The translations under genes and the position numbers were made by a program. From Nocardiopsis_C rhodophaea (GTDB lineage: Bacteria > Actinomycetota > Actinomycetes > Streptosporangiales > Streptosporangiaceae), in contig NZ_BAAAPC010000028.1 of assembly GCF_039530945.1 (NCBI RefSeq), forward strand, positions 1-64,000: DNA of 64,000 nt. The letters run 5' to 3'. Below the pieces are notes generated by a model. The model saw only the letters and a list, made by a program, of their open reading frames with translations, did not search any database and was not told the origin of the DNA. Below, in pieces: positions 43,201 through 53,128 of this stretch (position 1 is the stretch's first letter; each line of letters starts with the position of its first letter).

Positions 43201-45165
43201 ATGCGCAATCGTGAAGCACTCGCCGTGCAACCGCAGCAACCGGGACCGCAGGGTCACGTGCGTCCCGAGGAGCCTGAGAACATCGCCGAAGCGGTTCCCG
43301 ACAGAGTACGGGCCGAGGTTCGGGCACTGCTGGACGAACTGTCCGAGCAGGCGCGCCAGCTGGTGCGCGCGGCCTCCCTGCTGGGCCCGACCTTCACGCT
43401 TCACGAGATGGCGCTCATCCAGTCAGTGACGACCATGTCGCTGCTACCCGCGCTCGACGAGGCGGTCACGGCCTCGCTGATCCGCTTCCGCGAGGACCGG
43501 TTAGCGTTTCGCTCTCCCCAGGTCCAGCGGTCGGTCCGGGAGGGGATCCCGGCTGAGGTGCGGCGGATTCTGGGCAGCGGAATGCCGTCCCCGGATCCGG
43601 GCGACACGGTGGCCGACCCGACCACCGCGGTGGTCAGTCACGCGGAGGCCGAGGAGGATGTCCAGCACATGATGGCCTCGCTCTTCCTCGCCCAGGGCGC
43701 CCTGTCCCGACCCCTGGCCCCTCGGGCGTTGGCGATGCTGCGCGCAGCCCTCGCGGGTGTACTGGCGACCTGCGGCTCCGAAACCGCGGCAGACCATATC
43801 GCCGGGCTGTTCCGGGCCGGCGAGCAGGTGCAAAAGGCGAAGGCCTCGGGCATACTCGCGGAGAACCGCTCCGGCCCCGCGGCCGCGGTGGCGGCCGTCG
43901 TGCTCTCGAACCTCGCGTGGGCCGCCGGGCACCTGGACGAAGCGCTCCACCAGGGGCGCGAGGCCCGGCGTCTCTCCGAAGGCCCCTTCCCGGCGGCATG
44001 GCGCCCGTATCCCGCCCTCGCCCTCGCCCTCAAGTCGGTCCGTCTGGGCGAGCTCGCCGAAGGCCGGGCTGAGCTGGCGCGGATTCGCGCACAGGCGCAG
44101 AGTCTCGGCCATCCTCGGGCGATCGCCGACTCCGCGATCCTCACCGGCCGCCTGCTGATCTCCGCGGGGAAAACGGCCGAGGCCGAGGCGGAACTGGCGA
44201 GCGGAGTCGCCCTCGCCCACCGGATCGACGCCGGACACACCGCCGCGCAGGGGGAGTCCCTGCTCGCCCTGACGTCACTGCGCCGCGGGGAGGTGGAGGA
44301 AGCCGTCAGCCATGTGTGGCGGGGGCGCATCGAGCACGCCTCCGAACGCACCGCGTTCCCTTCGGTCCATCAAGAATGGGTCGACTTCCGGGTGGCGTTG
44401 GGGCGGCTGGACCCCCACGCCGCCATCGACCTCCTCGCGGCGCACCACGCCGACCTGTCCACCTCACCCCTCCTATTCGTGGGTGACCACAGCGCTGCCG
44501 CGAGCCTGGTCCAACTCGCGCGCGCCGCCGGGGAGTTCGCGCTCGCCTCAACGGTCGTACGGGCGGCCGAGCGCCTCGCAGCGCGAAACCCGGCCCATCC
44601 GATCCTCGCGACCGTGGCCGCGCACGCCCGCGGGGTCCTCCACGACGACCGGCACGCCCTGGAGCGGGCGGCGCAGGACCATCGCAGCCGCTGGGCGTCC
44701 GCGTCAGCCAGAGAGGACCTGGGAATGCTGCTGAGCCGCCAGGGACCAGAGCTGGCCTCGGCGCGGCGGCGACTCCGGTCGGCCGCCGAGCACTACGCCG
44801 ACATCGGGGCCACAGCCGACGTCGCCCGCGTCCAGGCCCGGTTGCGAACGCTCGACAGCGGCGCATTAAAGGCCCGAACGGGACGTCAGGCCACACCTCC
44901 GCGCTCGGCTCCGGCGCTCCTCAGCGCGCGCCCCCTGCCCCTGCCGCGCGCACCGCACACACGGGAGGTGGAGGCGGACCGGCTCACCGAGGCGGAACTC
45001 CGGGTCGCGCTCCTGGTGGCGGAGGGCAAGACCAACCGGCAGGTGGCGAGGTTGATCTCCCGCTCGCCGCACACGGTCAACTACCACCTGCGACAGATCT
45101 TCCGGAAACTCGACCTGAGTTCCCGGGTCGAACTGGCTCGCCACTTCCGCGGACGATGTGCGTGA
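43201..45165 (+). CDS. LuxR-family regulator (LAL-like, no ATPase domain)
   Basis: 654 residues. The C-terminal LuxR HTH (about 590-650) reads LTEAELRVALLVAEGKTNRQ and then HTVNYHLRQIFRKLD. The long middle part is TPR-like. The N-terminus begins in the winged-helix segment that follows the AAA ATPase of large LAL regulators; the P-loop itself is missing. ATG 43201 follows GGGGGAT. Two rare TTA codons (43501-43503, 44866-44868) suggest bldA control. It lies downstream of the thioesterase-MFS-dehydrogenase operon and is a likely regulator of that operon or of the NRPS cluster. Confidence 0.85.
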   Translation: MRNREALAVQPQQPGPQGHVRPEEPENIAEAVPDRVRAEVRALLDELSEQARQLVRAASLLGPTFTLHEMALIQSVTTMSLLPALDEAVTASLIRFREDRLAFRSPQVQRSVREGIPAEVRRILGSGMPSPDPGDTVADPTTAVVSHAEAEEDVQHMMASLFLAQGALSRPLAPRALAMLRAALAGVLATCGSETAADHIAGLFRAGEQVQKAKASGILAENRSGPAAAVAAVVLSNLAWAAGHLDEALHQGREARRLSEGPFPAAWRPYPALALALKSVRLGELAEGRAELARIRAQAQSLGHPRAIADSAILTGRLLISAGKTAEAEAELASGVALAHRIDAGHTAAQGESLLALTSLRRGEVEEAVSHVWRGRIEHASERTAFPSVHQEWVDFRVALGRLDPHAAIDLLAAHHADLSTSPLLFVGDHSAAASLVQLARAAGEFALASTVVRAAERLAARNPAHPILATVAAHARGVLHDDRHALERAAQDHRSRWASASAREDLGMLLSRQGPELASARRRLRSAAEHYADIGATADVARVQARLRTLDSGALKARTGRQATPPRSAPALLSARPLPLPRAPHTREVEADRLTEAELRVALLVAEGKTNRQVARLISRSPHTVNYHLRQIFRKLDLSSRVELARHFRGRCA

Positions 45166-45174
45166 CCAGGATCC

Positions 45175-45252
45175 GCCGACGGCCCCGTCGACGCGGGCTA
45201 CCGGTCCCGGCTCACGCGGTCCCTGCTCGCCGCCCTCGCGGTCGCGCACTGA
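45175..45252 (+). pseudogene. 3' end of a broken TetR-family gene
   Basis: Translates as ADGPVDAGYRSRL, then TRSLLAALAVAH and stop. It matches the last 25 codons of the intact TetR at 6681-7280 with three amino-acid changes. The two DNA copies are about 83% identical and most differences are silent. Similarity begins abruptly seven to nine bases after the LuxR stop codon, marking a break point. Confidence 0.8.
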
Positions 45253-45281
45253 CGCAAAGCCCCGCCCCTCCCCTCGTCCGG

Positions 45282-46217
45282 TCAGCTGTGTGCCTCGATG
45301 GAATCGGCGGCGGAATTCGCGGCGGCACCGCCGGAGACCCGCGCGCCGAGGCGCCGTTCGGCCAGGTAGGCACGGACTGACCAGGCCGCCGCGCCAAGCC
45401 ACAGGACCCACACGAGGACGTAGACCGATACCTGCGGCGCGGGGGGCAGGGTGATCCATTCGGTGTTGAGCAGTGTGCGGGTGTTGGTCAGCACGATGAG
45501 TCCGCCCACCACGGAACCCAGGATGCGCGGCGGAACGCGGCGAACCACCCACGCGGCGAGCGGGGCGGCGATGACACCGCTGACCAAGAGCGCGACGACC
45601 CAGCCCGCGTTGATTCCGGCGGTGCCGAGGCCGACGAGGAATCCGACACTCGCGGCGAGGGTGACGACGAACTCGCTGGCGTCGATGGATCCGATGACCT
45701 TGCGCGGCTCGATGCGGCCGCTGGCCAGCAGTGCCGGAGTGCCCACGGGTCCCCAGCCTCCGCCTCCTGTGGCGTCGACGAATCCACCGAACAGGCCCAC
45801 GGGCACGAGGAAGCGTCGACGGAGTGGTGCGCCGAGGTTGCCGCTGGGCGGTCCCGCCGCGGTGAAACGAGCGAGGATGTAGAGCCCGAGGGCGAGCAGG
45901 ATGAGGGCCGTGATCGGCTTGGCGGCGGCGGTGGACAGCCAGCTCAGGAAAGTGGCGCCGGCGAACGCGCCGATGGCGCCGGGGAGGGCGATCCGGCGCA
46001 CGACCGCCCAGTCCACGTTGCCCAGCCGCCAGTGGGAGATCCCCGAGGCGAGGGTTGTGCCGATCTCGGCCAGGTGGACGGTGGCCGACGCCGCTGCCGG
46101 GTTCGTACCGAAGAGGAGGAGCAGGGTCGTCGAGGTGACGCCGTAGGCCATGCCGAGGCTGCCGTCGACGAACTGGGCGAAGAACCCCGCGATGGCGAGG
46201 AGGACGAGCGTGCGCAA
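45282..46217 (-). CDS. TauE/SafE-family (TSUP) anion exporter
   Basis: 311 residues with eight to nine hydrophobic segments. The N-terminal FVDGSLGMAYGVTSTTLLL and the repeated GGFVDATGGGGWGPVGTP are hallmarks of TauE/SafE permeases, which move sulfite, sulfoacetate or related organosulfur anions across the membrane. It is monocistronic. An AT-rich patch at about 46330-46350 probably holds its promoter. Confidence 0.88.
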   Translation of the reverse strand: MRTLVLLAIAGFFAQFVDGSLGMAYGVTSTTLLLLFGTNPAAASATVHLAEIGTTLASGISHWRLGNVDWAVVRRIALPGAIGAFAGATFLSWLSTAAAKPITALILLALGLYILARFTAAGPPSGNLGAPLRRRFLVPVGLFGGFVDATGGGGWGPVGTPALLASGRIEPRKVIGSIDASEFVVTLAASVGFLVGLGTAGINAGWVVALLVSGVIAAPLAAWVVRRVPPRILGSVVGGLIVLTNTRTLLNTEWITLPPAPQVSVYVLVWVLWLGAAAWSVRAYLAERRLGARVSGGAAANSAADSIEAHS

Positions 46218-46648
46218 TGGTCCCTCCGGGACGGCGGCTGTTCTTGGTCGGGGAGCGGGAACTGCGGTTTCCGTCGGCCGTGGGGCTGCGGCGAGTGACG
46301 CCTCCAGGCACGCCGCCGCGGCACGATGGGAAAAATATACTAACTAGGTAGGAATTGTGGAAATGCCCGTCGTGCCGCCGGAAATGAGCAGCGCGCTACA
46401 TCAACGCGCGGGGCGGCACTTCATCGGCGGCATCGGCCACCGACTCGCTCGGCGTGAGCAACGCGAACTCCCGATTACTCCAGCGCGTCGCCGACCTGCG
46501 TCACGTGTGGCTGGAGAGTCCCGCGGGACCAGCGTGCCTACACGGGACGCATGGGTATACCCGGTGTCGGGGGTAAGGGGCGACGACAGGCACCGCGTGC
46601 GGCGCCTCCGGGTCGCCTGCGCTCCGGAACGCTGGAACGGGGGGCGGC
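46218..46648. other. Intergenic region between tauE-like and NmrA-like genes
   Basis: No gene supported. The AT-rich segment AAAAATATACTAACTAGGTA near 46332 contrasts with the surrounding GC-rich DNA and should carry the divergent promoters. I could not define an operator with confidence. Confidence 0.35.
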
Positions 46649-48106
46649 ATGCGCGTACTGGTGACAGGAGCGACCGGCTACATCGGCGGGCGGCTGGTCC
46701 CGGAGCTGCTGGACACCGGCCACGACGTGCGGTGCATGGCACGCTCGCTGGGCAAGCTGCGGGACCTGCCGTGGCGGGACAGGGTCGAGGCAGTGCCCGG
46801 CGACGTTCTCAATCCCGCAAGCCTCGACCCCGTGCTGAGCGGTATCGACACCGCGTACTACCTCGTGCACTCGATGGGCGGCGGCGACTTCCGCCGACAT
46901 GACGAGCAGGGGGCACGCAACTTCGCCGACGCCGCCGCACGGGCCGGTGTACGACGCATCGTCTACTTGGGCGGGCTCACGCCGCGAGGAGAGCGGTTGT
47001 CGGCCCATCTGGCCTCGCGGGACAAGGTCGGACGCATCCTCCTCGACTCGCCGGTTCCGACCGCGGTGCTGCGCGCGGCCGTCATCATCGGGTCGGGGTC
47101 GGCATCCTTCGAAATGCTCCGCTACCTCACCGAGCGGCTGCCGATCATGACTACCCCCCGCTGGGTGAACACCCGGGTGCAGCCGATCGCCGTGCGCGAT
47201 GTGCTGCGTCTGCTGGTGAAATCGGCAGAGTTGCCTCCTGATGTCGACCGCGCGTTCGACATCGGAGGCCCGGATGTCCTCACCTACGCGGAGATGATCC
47301 AGCGCTTTGCGCACGTCTCCGGCATCCGCAGGCGGATCATCCTCCCACTGCCGGTTCTCACGCCCTGGCTGTCAAGCCTGTGGGTCGGACTCGTCACCCC
47401 GGTCCCCGGCTCTATTGCCCGGCCACTGGTGGACTCGCTGCGTCACGAGGTCGTATGCGCTGAGGACGATCTGGCGGACATGCTCGACGACCACGAACGC
47501 TTGGGGTTCGACGAGGCGGTACGGCTCGCCCTGTGCCGTGTCCGCGAGGCCAGGGTCGACACCCGGTGGTCGTCCGCGGACTGGCCGAGCGCGCCGTCCG
47601 AACCGCTGCCCACCGATCCGGGGTGGACGGGCGGCTCCCTGTACGTGGACGAGCGGCGGCGCGACGTCGACGCCCCTCCTGAGGCACTGTGGCGGGTCAT
47701 CGAGCGCATCGGAGGGGAGCGGGGGTGGTACTCCTGGCCCCTGGCGTGGGCGGCGCGTGGCTGGTTCGACCGCCTGGTCGGTGGTGTGGGGCTGCGCCGC
47801 GGACGCCGGGACCCAGAACGGCTGCGGGTGGGCGACTCCGTGGACTTCTGGCGGGTCGAAGAAATCGAACCCGGCCGTCTGCTGCGGTTGCGCGCCGAGA
47901 TGCGGCTGCCCGGCCTTGCCTGGCTGGAGCTACGGGTAGAGCCGGGGGAGCGGAATGCTGTCCTTCGGCAGCGGGCGGTCTTCTACCCCCGTGGACTGGC
48001 GGGCCAGGCCTACTGGTGGGGCATCGCTCCGTTTCACGGAGTGGTCTTCGGGGCGATGGCGGACAACATCGCCGCCGAGGCGGAAACGGACGGGGAGGCG
48101 GGCTGA
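46649..48106 (+). CDS. NmrA/SDR-type NAD(P)-binding protein with DUF2867
   Basis: 485 residues. The N-terminal Rossmann domain (1-280) starts VLVTGATGYIGGRL and is of the atypical SDR/NmrA type. The C-terminal DUF2867 domain (about 320-475) contains the conserved WYSWPLAW and EIEPGRLLRLRAEM segments. These fusions are often found next to photolyase genes, as here (convergent, 92 bp apart), but their biochemical role is not known. Confidence 0.85.
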   Translation: MRVLVTGATGYIGGRLVPELLDTGHDVRCMARSLGKLRDLPWRDRVEAVPGDVLNPASLDPVLSGIDTAYYLVHSMGGGDFRRHDEQGARNFADAAARAGVRRIVYLGGLTPRGERLSAHLASRDKVGRILLDSPVPTAVLRAAVIIGSGSASFEMLRYLTERLPIMTTPRWVNTRVQPIAVRDVLRLLVKSAELPPDVDRAFDIGGPDVLTYAEMIQRFAHVSGIRRRIILPLPVLTPWLSSLWVGLVTPVPGSIARPLVDSLRHEVVCAEDDLADMLDDHERLGFDEAVRLALCRVREARVDTRWSSADWPSAPSEPLPTDPGWTGGSLYVDERRRDVDAPPEALWRVIERIGGERGWYSWPLAWAARGWFDRLVGGVGLRRGRRDPERLRVGDSVDFWRVEEIEPGRLLRLRAEMRLPGLAWLELRVEPGERNAVLRQRAVFYPRGLAGQAYWWGIAPFHGVVFGAMADNIAAEAETDGEAG

Positions 48107-48198
48107 AACGCGGTCGGCGGGAGGCTTCAGCCGCCGCCCCCGCGGGCTCCGCCCCCACGACCGCGGACCCCGCCTGCCGGACCCCCGATTCATCCTCC

Positions 48199-49515
48199 TC
48201 ACTCTCCGAGGTCCGTCAGCGGTTTCGGGTAGTCGGCCGGCGGGGTCCGTGCCCTCCACGGTGCGTGGATGTCCGCGCCGGAAAGGTCCGCGAGCTCGGC
48301 GACGTGGCGCCGGATGTAGGCCCCTTCGGGGTCGAACCTCCTGGACTGCCGCAGCAGGTTGAACCTCCGGTTGGGCCGGGTGTCGTTCCCGGTGCCGGCC
48401 ACCCACTGCCAATTGCCGCAGTTGTCAGCAATGTCGCCGTCAGTGAGTAGGGCGTGGAAGTGGGCCACGCCGTGGCGCCAGTGCAAGCGCAGGTGTCGGG
48501 TGAGGAACGCCGCCGTGATCATGCGGGCGCGGTTGTGCATGAACCCCTCCGACAGGAGCTGCCGCATGCCCGCGTCCACGATCGGGACGCCCGTCTGGCC
48601 GTCGCGCCACGCCTCAAGGGCGTCCTCATCGGTGTGCCACTGCACATCGCGCGGCCGGTAGTCGCGCACGGCGATGTCGGGGAAGGCCGCGGTGACCTGG
48701 TGGTGAAAATCCCGCCAGGCGAGTTGGCGCACCCAGGACCGGCCAGCCGGGTGATCGCGGGCGGCTCGCGCGGTTTCCACGGGGGACAGGCAGCCGAACC
48801 GCAGGTCGGCGCTGAGCCGGGAGGTCGCGGCCGCGGCAAGGTCGTCATGCAATCGCTCGTAGCAGGCGCAGCCATCGGACAGCCACGCACCCAGTCGCCG
48901 CCGCGCCTCCTGCTCGCCTCCGCGTTGCCGAAGCGCAGACAGGCCGCCGACCCCGGCGTCGCCGAACACCTCGTCGGGCGAGATGCCCTCGTCGATCCCG
49001 GCGGGCAGGCTGAGGTGCCTCGGCTCGGCGACCATTCCACGCCAGGAGTGCGACTCCCACGCCCGCCAGTAGGGCGTGAAGACTTTGTAGTGATCGCCGC
49101 CCGCCGGGACCAGATCGCCCGGGGGAACGACCGTCACCCCGGGGAACTCAGCCACCTCGACACCCATAGCGGCCGCCTCGCGGTGCAGCCGCGCCGAACG
49201 CGCGGCGGCAAACGCGCTCACATCGGCACTCAGATGGATACGTCCGGCACCCGTCTCCTGAGCGACACGCAGCGCCTCGCGTACCGTATCGCCGCGGCGC
49301 AGGACGAGGCCCCCGCCCGCCGCCCGGAGGGCGCAGCGCAGATCGGCGAGCGCCTCGCGCAGGTAGGCGATCCGATTGCGCGCTGCGCGGGCCGTGATCG
49401 CGGGATCAACGACGAACAGCGGCACCACAGGGGCATCGCGGTCGACCGCCGCCGCCAGCGCCGGGTGGTCGCGAACCCGCAGGTCCCGGGTGAACAAAAC
49501 GATGGTCGGACGCAT
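48199..49515 (-). CDS. phr: Deoxyribodipyrimidine photolyase
   Basis: 438 residues. The N-terminal alpha/beta domain binds the antenna chromophore (VLFTRDLRVRDHPAL at residue 6). The C-terminal FAD domain has WRDFHHQVTAAFP, GMRQLLSEGFMHNRARM and NWQWVAGTGNDTRPNRRFN. The latter contains the conserved Trp and Asn of class I CPD photolyases. It repairs UV-made pyrimidine dimers using blue light. The start at 49515 matches the family; the frame is open to 49851 but upstream residues are not homologous. Confidence 0.93.
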   Translation of the reverse strand: MRPTIVLFTRDLRVRDHPALAAAVDRDAPVVPLFVVDPAITARAARNRIAYLREALADLRCALRAAGGGLVLRRGDTVREALRVAQETGAGRIHLSADVSAFAAARSARLHREAAAMGVEVAEFPGVTVVPPGDLVPAGGDHYKVFTPYWRAWESHSWRGMVAEPRHLSLPAGIDEGISPDEVFGDAGVGGLSALRQRGGEQEARRRLGAWLSDGCACYERLHDDLAAAATSRLSADLRFGCLSPVETARAARDHPAGRSWVRQLAWRDFHHQVTAAFPDIAVRDYRPRDVQWHTDEDALEAWRDGQTGVPIVDAGMRQLLSEGFMHNRARMITAAFLTRHLRLHWRHGVAHFHALLTDGDIADNCGNWQWVAGTGNDTRPNRRFNLLRQSRRFDPEGAYIRRHVAELADLSGADIHAPWRARTPPADYPKPLTDLGE

Positions 49516-49759
49516 ACGCCCTCCTCCTCTACACCCCCGAAAGATACTCAAAGCAATGGCCTTAATTCGAGGAGTAGCGAGGGCGGCGGGGCGCGGCGGT
49601 CCACCGTGAGAGCAAAATGCGGCCCCAGCGCCGTCACCCCACACTGGAGATCCCCGGCGAACCAGGTGGACAGTGGCACCACGGAGCAGCGCCACCGCTC
49701 CACCCCGCACACGGCGGGAGTGTCTGGATGGCAGCGAAGGGTCGGCAGTGCGGCGGCAC

Positions 49760-50089
49760 CTAGGGATATAGGCCGACGACTTGCAGGCCAAAGGGGGCGT
49801 TCCAGGACAAACCACCGATCGCAGAGCCCAGCGAGGACCAAAAGAGATCACCGACGCTGTTGGCGGCGGATCGCCGACCTATAGCCCGATCCCTCTTTCC
49901 CCTGGCCCGGTCCCTCTTTGGCCCGGCCGAGAGTGGCAGCAGCGCGACGGTTGCCCCGGGGAACAACGCTGCAGCGACGACTCCGAAGACCGAGCGGCTG
50001 ACGATCAGCGGGGGATACGACGTTGCGAATAGGCCTGCACCTCTTGCGGCTCTGTGGAGCATTAAGCCGCGTGAGAGTGGTACCAGCAC
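49760..50089 (-). pseudogene. MFS transporter fragment
   Basis: Reads GAGLFATSYPPLIVSRSVFG, then a region with a small internal duplication, then RRSAANSVGDLFWSSLGSAIGG. This is the TM4-TM5 region of an MFS permease, with the motif C-like Gly pattern replaced. No N- or C-terminal parts are present nearby, so it is a decayed fragment. Confidence 0.55.
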
Positions 50090-50104
50090 CCCCGGTCAAT
50101 CAAT

Positions 50105-51019
50105 TCAGCCGACCAGCAAGATGACCTTGCCCCTGCCATGACCCGACTCGACGTCCCGGTGGGCCTCGGCGGCCTGCTCCAAGGGGTAGGTGGACCGCAC
50201 GTGGACGCGCAGGAGGCCCTCGGCATGGAGCCGGGCGAGGTCGGCTAGCCGCTCCAGGGAACGCCGGCTACCGATCCAGCGAGCGCCGAGTTCCTCGCAG
50301 GCCTCGGCTGAGGTGATGGTTCCCACCCTGTCTGTGTCCTTGACCAGGGCCATCGCATCCCGGAGGCCGTCAGCGCTCGCCGCATCCAGAGCTGCGTCTA
50401 CGCCCTTCGGCGCCAAGGCGCGGACACGCTCCACCAAACCCTCGCCGTACGTCACGGGGACCGCTCCCAGGTCCCGCAGGTAGTCGTGATTGCGCCGGCT
50501 GGCCGTACCGATGACCGTCGCGCCACGGTGCCGCGCCAGCTGCACCGCCACTGTGCCCACGCCGCCCGCCGCTCCATTGATCAGGAACGTGTCTCCGTCG
50601 CCGACGCCGAGAGCCTCGACAGCCGTGTGCGCGGCCTGACCGGCACCGGAGAGCCCGCCCGCGACCTCCCACGACATAGCGTCGGGCTTGACCACCACCT
50701 GATCGGCCGGGACGACCACGTACTCGGCATACGTCCACTGGGTACGGAAACCCAGCACGTGGGCGTCGAGCTCGATCCCCGTCACTCCTTCACCGACCTG
50801 ATCGACCACACCGGCGAATTCCCCGCCCGTCACGTGGGGAAAGTCGATGGGCAATCCAGGACGGCGCCGCCCGGAGCGGACCGCGCAGTCGATGGGCTGC
50901 ACCCCCGCGGCCCGGACCCGAACGCGGATCTCGCCCGCACCCGCCCGGGGTGCCTCGATATCCGTTGGCTCCAGTACCTCGGGAGCACCAAAGGAACGGA
51001 ACACCACTGCCCTCATCAT
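50105..51019 (-). CDS. Zinc-independent quinone oxidoreductase (MDR family)
   Basis: 304 residues. The N-terminal GroES-like domain holds HVTGGEFAGVVDQVGEGV and the NADPH-binding loop is INGAAGGVGTVAVQLAR near residue 150. No zinc-ligand cysteines are evident, which places it among quinone oxidoreductase-like MDR enzymes. The ATG at 51019 follows GAAGGG; a second ATG is the next codon. The neighbourhood gives no pathway hint. Confidence 0.88.
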   Translation of the reverse strand: MMRAVVFRSFGAPEVLEPTDIEAPRAGAGEIRVRVRAAGVQPIDCAVRSGRRRPGLPIDFPHVTGGEFAGVVDQVGEGVTGIELDAHVLGFRTQWTYAEYVVVPADQVVVKPDAMSWEVAGGLSGAGQAAHTAVEALGVGDGDTFLINGAAGGVGTVAVQLARHRGATVIGTASRRNHDYLRDLGAVPVTYGEGLVERVRALAPKGVDAALDAASADGLRDAMALVKDTDRVGTITSAEACEELGARWIGSRRSLERLADLARLHAEGLLRVHVRSTYPLEQAAEAHRDVESGHGRGKVILLVG

Positions 51020-52186
51020 CAAGCACCCTTCATGATCGATGTCTCCGCGGCGACGGATCACACACGGTGGGTTCGCCGGACATCCTGCTTCCTGAAGTTC
51101 GCTTGAGGTCAATCGTGATGCGGGGCGCACATCTACCGGCCGTTTCCGCCGTGCTGGATAACACGGCGGCGCACCAGCCACCGCACCTCCCTCGCGACGA
51201 GATCGTCTCGGCAGACCGCATTGGCGACAATCTCAAGACCTCTGCCAGCTGGTTAGGAGTGGCCACCACGTAGGCACAGGTGTGCAAGGTGCCGTCAGAC
51301 TGCGGCGAACGTCGAGCAGGGCGAGGCAGTGGTGGAGATCGATGAGTTCGCGGCCTTCCGCGGCGTCCTGGGCACCCGCGTCTCCAGTGTCGGACCCGCA
51401 ATCCTGAGGCCGCGGGGACCGATCGAACGCGTCGGCGGCTCCCTGGAGACCTTTGCCGTCGGGCCAGCACTCCACTGAGCGACGAGGTCGCCGAGAGCCA
51501 GTGCATCACCAAGGCGGACAGCTTACCGGCTGTCCGTGAACCGGTCGGCGTGGATGAAAGCTGACCGCCCCGCCCCCGGGCAGCGTCCAAGGAGTTGCCC
51601 GGCCCCGCGCCGTGCCGACAGAAGTTCGGCGACTACGCGCTGGAGAGCTGGGCCAGGTGGCGGACGGGGCCGGGGGCGCAGGTGAGGGCGTCGCACAGAT
51701 CGAACAGGGCGTCTGCTCGCGCGGTCAGGCAGGCGTAGAGCTCCGTGCGGAATCGGGACCATGCCGACAGTGGCTCGACAGGGCTGTAGTTGTACAGCAG
51801 ACTCACCTACACGGCCTTGGGTTTGATCGTTGGCGTCTCGACAGCGCACATGATCGTCCCGAGGCCGCTCTGCTGTCTGGGGAACGAGGAAACCCGCGGC
51901 CGAAACGGTGATCCGACCACGGGCTGAGGTTAAACAACAAGACAGACGGCGCGGCCTTCGACCGCCTACAGCACGGCCGACGCCGTCTGGCCGAGCGCGG
52001 GTTCCCGCCACTCACTCGGCGCTGGCGGCTGTTTGAGCACATCACCGCGATCTCGGGAAAGATCGTCTGTATCTCTCAGGTGGCGCTCGTTCTCACACAT
52101 TTCGCGTTTGGCCGCTTCGCCTGAATATAGCTGGGATCGTCCTGTCCACATGACTATTTCACCGATCCGACGGAAAAATTGCACGA
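51020..52186. other. Degenerate region with transposase remains
   Basis: Nearly 1.2 kb without an intact gene. Reading frames are short and broken. A transposase relic is recognised at about 51600-51800. The rest (for example a minus-strand frame at 51233-51475) matches nothing I can name. Confidence 0.45.
51600..51800 (-). pseudogene. IS701-type transposase N-terminal relic
   Basis: On the minus strand a frame reads LSAWSRFRTELYACLTARAD, then ALFDLCDALTCAPGPVRHLA, then an in-frame stop. This resembles the N-terminal block of IS701-group transposases (the DALFELADAVLCADGPV pattern). No catalytic core follows in any frame. Confidence 0.5.
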
Positions 52187-53074
52187 CTATTTTCTGCGGA
52201 ATTGCTTGACCATGGATGCGTAGCTGTTCTCGGCGTCACCGTCGGCCACAGCGCGATGGACCATTTTCAGGAAAAACTTCGGCAGGTCCGTGTTCACACC
52301 GAGGGCTTCGCTCTCCTCGAGGAGGTGCTGCATCCCACCCAGGTGGACGTTCATGGTCGCATCCGTGGGCGGAAACTCTCGGGCGTCGATCTGCTGGGAG
52401 TAACCCGTTACGTAGTCGGCGCTCACATTGATAGCCGTGACGGCCATGTCCGCGAACGTCGTCGCCTTCACACCGGCCGTGCCCAGCAACGCCGCCCCGT
52501 GGAGGAAGCTGTTGAGCACGCCCCACATGATCGTCAGCACGGACATGTCGTACAGGGCGGCCAAGCCGTGGTCCTCGCCGAGATACACGGTCGCGGCGTC
52601 ACCGAGGGCCTCGAGTGTGGCCTGGTGTTTTTCGAACGCCGTACCCGAACCGGCATAGAGCATGGTGGCCGTGTCGGTCCCGATATCCTGCGGAACCCCG
52701 AGGATCGCACCCTCCAGATACGCGATGCCGAGCCTGTCGGCCCACACCGCCGCGTCCCGCGCCTGAGTGGAGCTCGCGGTTGTCAGGTTGACCAGCGTGC
52801 GCCCCTCCAACGAGGAACCGATCGGGTCGAGCAACGCATGTACGGCGTCGTAGTCCGACACGCAAACAACGACAAGCGGGCTGGCTTCGACGGCGCCCTT
52901 GGCCGATTCCGCGAGGACGGCACCATTGCCGACCAACTTTTCGGCCTTGCCCGCCGAGCGGTTCCAGACTGTTGTCGGATGTCCCTTTGCAAGGAACGCG
53001 GCGGCCAACGCTTGGCCCATGAGGCCAAGTCCGATGACGGTCACCGGCGTTTTGGAGGCAGAAGGAGCGGACAC
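52187..53074 (-). CDS. NADPH-dependent imine reductase-like dehydrogenase
   Basis: 295 residues, 6-phosphogluconate dehydrogenase/beta-hydroxyacid dehydrogenase superfamily. The N-terminal VIGLGLMGQALAAAF and VWNRS loop bind NADPH. The C-terminal helical domain lacks the catalytic Lys-containing GxxGxGxxxKxxN motif of hydroxyacid enzymes and reads instead ALYDMSVLTIMWG, as in imine reductases. It starts with GTG at 53074. Upstream on the same strand lies a frameshifted SnoaL-like gene. Confidence 0.82.
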   Translation of the reverse strand: MSAPSASKTPVTVIGLGLMGQALAAAFLAKGHPTTVWNRSAGKAEKLVGNGAVLAESAKGAVEASPLVVVCVSDYDAVHALLDPIGSSLEGRTLVNLTTASSTQARDAAVWADRLGIAYLEGAILGVPQDIGTDTATMLYAGSGTAFEKHQATLEALGDAATVYLGEDHGLAALYDMSVLTIMWGVLNSFLHGAALLGTAGVKATTFADMAVTAINVSADYVTGYSQQIDAREFPPTDATMNVHLGGMQHLLEESEALGVNTDLPKFFLKMVHRAVADGDAENSYASMVKQFRRK

Positions 53075-53128
53075 AGGTAATTCTCCCTAGCTGGTGCGGC
53101 ATACGCCGCGATGGGTGGTGGTGGCTGG

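Noticed and set aside
42942..43214. A 90-residue gene upstream of LuxR
   Set aside because: It overlaps the LuxR start, lacks a Shine-Dalgarno and has no family resemblance.
7203..45252. TetR 3'-end similarity as direct-repeat att sites of a 38-kb integrative element
   Set aside because: The copies differ at 13 of 78 bases, mostly at silent positions, so they are old homologous gene ends rather than a recent att duplication. No integrase adjoins either copy.
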